From positions 1 to 9,574 of the forward strand of contig DASQLD010000618.1 of assembly GCA_035630195.1 (NCBI GenBank): a DNA stretch of 9,574 nucleotides, read 5' to 3'. The first letter of the stretch is position 1. The number at the start of each line of letters is the position of its first letter. Positions 5,661-9,574 of this stretch are shown in pieces. The notes under the pieces are model-generated. The model did no database searches, had not been told where the DNA came from, and saw only the letters and a program-made list of their open reading frames with translations. The translations under genes and the position numbers were made by a program. Origin of the DNA: DASQDN01 sp035630195 (GTDB taxonomy: Bacteria; Acidobacteriota; Terriglobia; Bryobacterales; Bryobacteraceae).

Positions 5661-7091
5661 ATGAAGCACGTTCTTCTGTTGATCCTCGCGGCAACCACCT
5701 TGTCCGCCCAGGACAAAGCTACGAAGATAGACGAGTTCCTGTCTCGTTATCACACCAATGGCCAGTTCAATGGCACAGTGCTCGTGTCGGAGGGCGGGAA
5801 GGTTATTTACAAGAAGGGATTCGGCCTGGCGAACATGGAGTGGGAGATCCCGAATACTCCGGACACGAAGTTCCGGCTCGGGTCGATTACCAAGCAATTC
5901 ACCGCGGCAGTCATTCTCCAACTCGTCAATGAAGGCAAAATCGGTCTAAACGACAAGTTGAGCCAATATATCCCCGACTATCCCAAGAAGACTGCGGACC
6001 GTGTCACTATTCACCAACTTCTCAACCACACATCCGGAATTCCGAGCTACACGGGTCTGCCGAACTTCATGCGCGATAAAGTCCGGGATGCCTATACGCC
6101 CTTGGATCTGGTCAAAGTTTTTTGGGAGATGGATCTGGAGTTTGAGCCGGGCTCACGATTTCGCTACAACAACTCGGGCTACCACTTACTGGGAGTGATT
6201 ATCGAGAAGGTGACGGGCAAGACCTATGCCGAGGCGCTCCGGGAGCGTATCTTCGATCCTCTCAAGATGAGCGCAAGCGGGTACGATTTGAATCAGCCTT
6301 TGCTCCTGAAACGCGCCGGCGCCTACGAACGCACTCTCGATGGCTACCAGAACGCAGGCTTTCTCGACATGACCATCCCGTACGCCGCGGGCAGCTTGTA
6401 CTCTACGGTTGAAGATCTTTATACCTGGGATCAGGCGCTCTACACCGACAAAGTTTTGCCGGCGAAGTCAAAAGATCTAATGTTCACGCCGGCGCTGGAC
6501 AATTATGCCTATGGTTGGGTTGTCCGCAAGTCGGATGTTCTTGGCGAAGACCGGAAGATCACGGTGATCGGACACGGCGGGGGCATCCATGGGTTTAACA
6601 CACTGATCGAACGAATCCCTTCGGACAAGCATCTGATCGTTCTCCTGAACAACACGGGAGGGACTCGTTTGAACGAAATAAGTCATGGAATCACGAAGGT
6701 TCTTTATGGGCTGGCGGCGCCGATGCCCAAGATCCCAGCCTCTACCGCGATGTACAAAATCATCCAGACCAAGGATGTGAAGACTGCGATTGCCGAGTGC
6801 AGGAGCTGGAAGACCAACGCTTCTAATGAGTACGACGTGAACCCCGGCGAACTAGGTATGGTGACGGACTACCTCACCAGCAAGAAACGTCTTGACGAAG
6901 CCGAGGAGATCGCGAAACTGAACGTTGAGCTTCACCCGAAGGTCGCGCCCGTCCACTACAGGCTCGGGGAGGTTTACCGAGCTGCAAAGAAGCGCGAGCT
7001 GGCGATACAAAGCTACGCCCGCGCCCTGGAATTGAGTCCTGGTAATCCGGGACCGATAGGTGACCGGCTGAAGGAAATGCTGGTCAAGTAA
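5661..7091 (+). CDS. Secreted beta-lactamase-family (class C-like) serine hydrolase with C-terminal TPR
   Basis: This 476-residue protein has a signal peptide (MKHVLLLILAATTLSAQ) followed by a beta-lactamase/PBP-like domain from about 20 to 350. All three active-site elements are present: S75-I-T-K78 (SxxK), Y169-N-N171 (YxN) and H305-G-G307 in the place of KTG. The supporting motifs LLNHTSGIPSY (120-130) and YNNSGYHLLG are typical of this family. Members are acyl-serine enzymes acting as esterases, D-aminopeptidases or peptidoglycan hydrolases; resistance to beta-lactams should not be assumed. A linker from about 355 leads to a helical C-terminus. There, APVHYRLGEVYRAAKKRELA and YARALELSPGNP (about 429-463) match one TPR repeat, with a less certain helical pair before it. 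TPRs usually bind protein partners. The gene is divergent from the kinase-like gene and ends two bases before the convergent helical-protein gene. Confidence 0.92.
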   Translation: MKHVLLLILAATTLSAQDKATKIDEFLSRYHTNGQFNGTVLVSEGGKVIYKKGFGLANMEWEIPNTPDTKFRLGSITKQFTAAVILQLVNEGKIGLNDKLSQYIPDYPKKTADRVTIHQLLNHTSGIPSYTGLPNFMRDKVRDAYTPLDLVKVFWEMDLEFEPGSRFRYNNSGYHLLGVIIEKVTGKTYAEALRERIFDPLKMSASGYDLNQPLLLKRAGAYERTLDGYQNAGFLDMTIPYAAGSLYSTVEDLYTWDQALYTDKVLPAKSKDLMFTPALDNYAYGWVVRKSDVLGEDRKITVIGHGGGIHGFNTLIERIPSDKHLIVLLNNTGGTRLNEISHGITKVLYGLAAPMPKIPASTAMYKIIQTKDVKTAIAECRSWKTNASNEYDVNPGELGMVTDYLTSKKRLDEAEEIAKLNVELHPKVAPVHYRLGEVYRAAKKRELAIQSYARALELSPGNPGPIGDRLKEMLVK

Positions 7092-7093
7092 GG

Positions 7094-7537
7094 TCAGGCG
7101 ACCGGTTTCGCCTGCCTGGCTGCGATCTCGGCTCTAACTACTTTCATCCGCTCACGGATGCCGGCAACTCGCTCTTTGGCCCCCGGTGTGACGCTCACCA
7201 GTTTTTCGATATTGGCGAGAAGACCGGGTCCCAAGACAGGCCGCAGTTCAGCGAGGAAGGGCTCCAGCTTGGAGTAAACCAGCAGGTGCTCGCCGTTGGT
7301 GTCGTTGAAGAGCTCGGCGCTGATTGCCTCATGGTGAACGAGAGCAGCCGCCATGTCCCAGTACGAGGTGACCATGCGTAAGTACGAGCCATGCTCGCCG
7401 TACATAGCATTCTCGATGTCCGCCCTGCTTTCGGGATGAAACTCGCGGACATACCAATCACGCGCTTTGCGCATCACTTCTTCGCGACGCAATTCGTAGA
7501 GTCGCAGGATCAGGCTGGCTTCATCTTGCTTTGACAT
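7094..7537 (-). CDS. Small helical protein of unknown function, coupled to esterase gene
   Basis: This 147-residue protein has no signal peptide and no membrane segment, so it is probably cytoplasmic and mostly helical. The N-terminus is rich in charged residues (RLYELRREEVMRKARDWYVR). A more conserved-looking centre holds SYLRMVTSYWDMAAALVHHE (51-70) and ELFNDTNGEHLLVYSKLEPF (75-94), with His69, His70 and His84. The tail is a charged amphipathic helix. I associate this pattern with hypothetical proteins of acidobacteria but cannot name a family with confidence. The ATG at 7537 is preceded by AAGGA eleven bases upstream, within the end of the esterase gene, whose stop is seven bases away; coupled translation is likely. 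A longer reading from 7612 would overlap the esterase by 68 bases and is not favoured. Placing a cytoplasmic protein after a secreted enzyme gives no clear functional clue. Confidence 0.78.
   Translation of the reverse strand: MSKQDEASLILRLYELRREEVMRKARDWYVREFHPESRADIENAMYGEHGSYLRMVTSYWDMAAALVHHEAISAELFNDTNGEHLLVYSKLEPFLAELRPVLGPGLLANIEKLVSVTPGAKERVAGIRERMKVVRAEIAARQAKPVA
7095..7114. terminator. Hairpin at convergent junction, possible terminator
   Basis: CAGGCGA and TCGCCTG form a perfect 7-bp stem around a 6-base loop. It starts four bases after the serine hydrolase stop and overlaps the stop codon and last codons of the convergent gene. No T-run follows on the plus strand, so it is not a classical intrinsic terminator. 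It may still pause or end transcription, or protect the 3' end. Confidence 0.35.
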
Positions 7538-7544
7538 GTATGTT

Positions 7545-8618
7545 CTAGTCCTTTTTCTTTGGCGCGTTGAATGACCGTTCCACAATATCGCGAACATCTG
7601 TCGAAACGGCATGGTCGCGCCACAACCAACGCATCATTTCCGGGAAGACAGTCTGGAGCATTTTCTGCCCATGTCGTTGAATTCCCCATGAGTAGTTCAG
7701 GTCGTACCCTTTTTCGGAGAGAGCCTGCTGCATACGCACGTTCTGGTAGAACCAGTCGCGCGTCTGATCGTAGGTTCCGTCGGCGCGCAACGCTCGATTG
7801 TCGTTTCGCCCATCCACCAGGAAGACGCGAATAGGTTTCTTCTCGCTTTTTCGGATGATATCCGGATATGCGTGTCCGCCGCGGATATTGGTAAAACTCC
7901 CGACGTTGCTAAGCACTTTGCGGAAGTGATCCGGCCTCTCCCAGGCGACGGTGAACGCCGCGATGGCGCCGGAACTGGATCCGCCAATGCCGTGATGATC
8001 AGGGTTCTTCGAAATGTTGTATTCCTTGTAGAGCACCGGAAGCAGTTCATCCACGATGACACGAGCGTACTTGTCGTCAAGAGTGTTGTACTCCGTCGGC
8101 CGATTCGTGTCGCGATCGCCCCAGTTGCGCGGCGTGGGTTCCGGCTGATCAGGCCTGCGGCCGGGATTAATGAAGACACCGATCATCACTGGAATCTCGC
8201 GGCGATAGATCAGATTGTCCATTACAACCTGGGCGCGTATGTCGCCTTCGGGAGCCATAAACGCCTGCCCATCGTTGTAGATCATCAGGCTGGCCGCGCT
8301 TGACGGGTCATACTGAGCAGGCACATAAACCCAATACGTGTGCTGCGTTCCCGGATACACGTCGCTGGGCAGCGTGAATGGTCCCTTGATCTCTCCTTTC
8401 GGAACACCCTCTTGCGGGATGGCATCGGGCGCGAGCTTGTAATACAGGTCAGTATTGGGTGTTTCGGCCATTGCCGGACGCTGGCGCGGGGCCGGCGTCT
8501 GACTTGGTGGAGTCGGCGCCGGTGGGGCTTGGGCGAACGCTGCCGCAGTCGTCAGCGCAAAAACCGTTTGCGCAAAAACAAGGGATAACTCGCGTTTCAT
8601 AGCTTCGGCGGACAACAT
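7545..8618 (-). CDS. Secreted alpha/beta-hydrolase esterase, enterochelin-esterase (Fes)-like
   Basis: This 357-residue protein has an N-terminal signal peptide (hydrophobic core SLVFAQTVFALTTAAAFA) and a Pro-rich linker at about 31-48. The rest is an esterase-D/Fes-type alpha/beta hydrolase. The nucleophile elbow is GGSSSGA with Ser215 in G-x-S-x-G. A likely acid lies in VDGRNDNR (Asp269 or Asp273), and the catalytic His is probably His316 in IQRHGQKM. Other family marks are YWVYVPAQYDPSSAA and LMIYNDGQAF. The family cleaves ester bonds in siderophores, feruloyl-polysaccharides or other acyl esters; no iron gene is nearby, so the substrate is open. The ATG at 8618 is supported by AAGGA ten bases upstream. 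ATG at 8600 would give a more usual MKREL signal-peptide start but lacks a site. The next gene begins seven bases after this stop. Confidence 0.9.
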   Translation of the reverse strand: MLSAEAMKRELSLVFAQTVFALTTAAAFAQAPPAPTPPSQTPAPRQRPAMAETPNTDLYYKLAPDAIPQEGVPKGEIKGPFTLPSDVYPGTQHTYWVYVPAQYDPSSAASLMIYNDGQAFMAPEGDIRAQVVMDNLIYRREIPVMIGVFINPGRRPDQPEPTPRNWGDRDTNRPTEYNTLDDKYARVIVDELLPVLYKEYNISKNPDHHGIGGSSSGAIAAFTVAWERPDHFRKVLSNVGSFTNIRGGHAYPDIIRKSEKKPIRVFLVDGRNDNRALRADGTYDQTRDWFYQNVRMQQALSEKGYDLNYSWGIQRHGQKMLQTVFPEMMRWLWRDHAVSTDVRDIVERSFNAPKKKD

Positions 8619-8685
8619 ATCACAGACATCCTTTTGGACTGGAAAACGTGGACATCGATAAGACCAGTGCGATCATTGGCGAAGC

Positions 8686-9468
8686 GTGCATGTTCTCTCG
8701 GTCGCGAACCTGAAAAAAGCTTATGGGAGCGCCGTAGCTGTCGATGACATCTCATTCACGGTTGGCTCGAAAGAGATTGTGGGTCTCCTCGGGCCCAATG
8801 GGGCCGGTAAGACATCTACGATCAACATGATTTTAGGAGTCCTGGAGCCGACCGGCGGCACTATTTCTATCGAGGGCATCGATCTTGGATCCAATCGAAC
8901 TGAAGCGCTTGAACGCACCAACTTTGCTGCCGTCTACGCTCCCTTGCCCGGAAATCTGACCGTCTACCAGAACTTGCGCTTCTTCGGCATGGTGTATGGT
9001 GTCAGAAATCTGCCGAACCGAATCGATGCATTGCTCGAACAGTTCGATCTTCAGAAGTTCCGCAATACAAAGTGCGGCGTGCTTTCCTCCGGCGAGCAAA
9101 CACGGGTTTGTCTCGCGAAGGCAATGCTGAACACTCCGCATCTGCTGCTGCTGGACGAGCCGACGGCGTCGCTAGATCCTGCCACCGCTCGCGACATCCG
9201 TAACCGGATACGCGAGTTCGCGGCGAAGGAAAACTGTGGAGTCCTTTGGACATCCCACAACATGTACGAAGTACAGGACGTCTGCGATCGCGTGCTTTTC
9301 CTGTCGCACGGTAAGATTCTCCTCGAAGGCGATCCGAACACTTTACCGGCAGAGCACGGCAAACAAACACTCGAGGAGTTGTTTATCACTGTCGCGCGAG
9401 AACCGCCGCGTCGATATAGTCTTCGTCGTTTTGCGTCGCCACACCGCACCCTACTGGATAACGCATAA
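8686..9468 (+). CDS. ABC transporter ATP-binding protein (ABC-2 type export)
   Basis: This 260-residue nucleotide-binding subunit should power export of an unknown substrate with a separate membrane partner. The motifs run in order: Walker A GPNGAGKT (36-43), signature LSSGEQTR (133-140) in place of LSGGQ, Walker B LLLLDEP (152-159; catalytic Glu158), D-loop ASLD, and the H-loop His191 in TSHNMYEV. At the Q-loop position the sequence reads AAVYAPLPGNLTV (81-93), with no glutamine. I recall related ATPases with LSSGQ that also lack it. The conserved body ends near FITVAREP (about 233-240). The last twenty residues are Arg-rich and not typical. The start is GTG with a weak ribosome site; an in-frame TAA at 8659 prevents any longer reading. 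It is divergent from the esterase across 67 bases. No permease is visible before the right edge. Confidence 0.92.
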   Translation: MHVLSVANLKKAYGSAVAVDDISFTVGSKEIVGLLGPNGAGKTSTINMILGVLEPTGGTISIEGIDLGSNRTEALERTNFAAVYAPLPGNLTVYQNLRFFGMVYGVRNLPNRIDALLEQFDLQKFRNTKCGVLSSGEQTRVCLAKAMLNTPHLLLLDEPTASLDPATARDIRNRIREFAAKENCGVLWTSHNMYEVQDVCDRVLFLSHGKILLEGDPNTLPAEHGKQTLEELFITVAREPPRRYSLRRFASPHRTLLDNA

Positions 9469-9574
9469 ACCTAAAACCGGCAGTTGGCTGGATTTGATTA
9501 AGGCAGCGTCGAGTCCACAAAGGACATTTCAAGCGCTCGTGCGAGAGGGAAGGCGCGGGTCGCTGCGAGCAGAA
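9469..9574. other. Right-edge sequence without a recognised gene
   Basis: After the ATPase stop there are 106 bases to the window end. A plus-strand reading in another frame stays open from before the stop to the edge (VFVVLRRHTAPYWITHKPKT is part of it), but it has no convincing start codon or ribosome site. A minus-strand frame is also open here. The stretch is too short to tell a permease start from chance. A weak 5-bp hairpin with one G-T pair begins near 9477. Confidence 0.3.

Noticed and set aside
7872..8303. A 143-codon plus-strand open frame opposite the esterase gene
   Set aside because: The esterase has a full catalytic set on the other strand. The antisense frame lacks motifs and a ribosome site.
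1..9574. CRISPR array, insertion sequence, tRNA, riboswitch or toxin-antitoxin module
   Set aside because: I saw no regularly spaced repeats, transposase motifs, tRNA cloverleaf or known riboswitch core. The HipA-like motifs are in a protein with a signal peptide and no HipB-like partner, so a toxin-antitoxin call is not supported.

Overview
The window is a compact, moderately GC-rich bacterial chromosome segment. It holds ten genes: nine complete, and one cut by the left edge. Nothing in it looks like phage, a transposon, CRISPR, tRNA or rRNA. The protein repertoire suggests an acidobacterium of the Solibacter/Bryobacter type: secreted serine hydrolases and esterases, a short secreted kinase-like protein, a helix-plus-SRPBCC protein next to a zinc alcohol dehydrogenase, and small conserved proteins of unknown function. 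This taxonomic guess is inference from gene style, not from a marker gene.

Layout from left to right. (1) A leftward pair at 1-1251: an SRPBCC protein with a membrane-associated N-terminus, then a zinc-dependent alcohol/formaldehyde dehydrogenase whose C-terminus is off the window. (2) A rightward Gfo/Idh/MocA oxidoreductase at 1342-2415. (3) A leftward pair at 4142-2417: an MFS transporter followed at once by a lipoprotein of unknown function. (4) A rightward four-helix membrane protein at 4184-4606. (5) A leftward secreted protein at 5537-4575 with kinase-like motifs. (6) A rightward secreted beta-lactamase-family serine hydrolase with a C-terminal TPR at 5661-7091. (7) A leftward pair at 8618-7094: a secreted Fes-like esterase and a small helical protein. 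(8) A rightward ABC transporter ATPase at 8686-9468; any partner permease must lie beyond the right edge.

The direction of transcription changes seven times in 9.5 kb. The three tail-to-tail junctions are almost gapless (1 nt, a 32-nt overlap, and 2 nt). The four head-to-head gaps are 41 to 123 nt. Only the three leftward pairs look like operons. No single pathway links all the genes, so the region reads as a set of short independent units for envelope, transport and oxidoreductase functions.

The least expected item is the 320-residue secreted protein at 4575-5537. It carries a Lys/Glu pair, an N-x-D-x4-N loop and a D-x-G motif, arranged as in kinase-like folds of the HipA/PI3K/Fam20 sort. 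Secondary points are an ABC ATPase that lacks the usual Q-loop glutamine, and two tightly coupled gene pairs in which one member has no known function.
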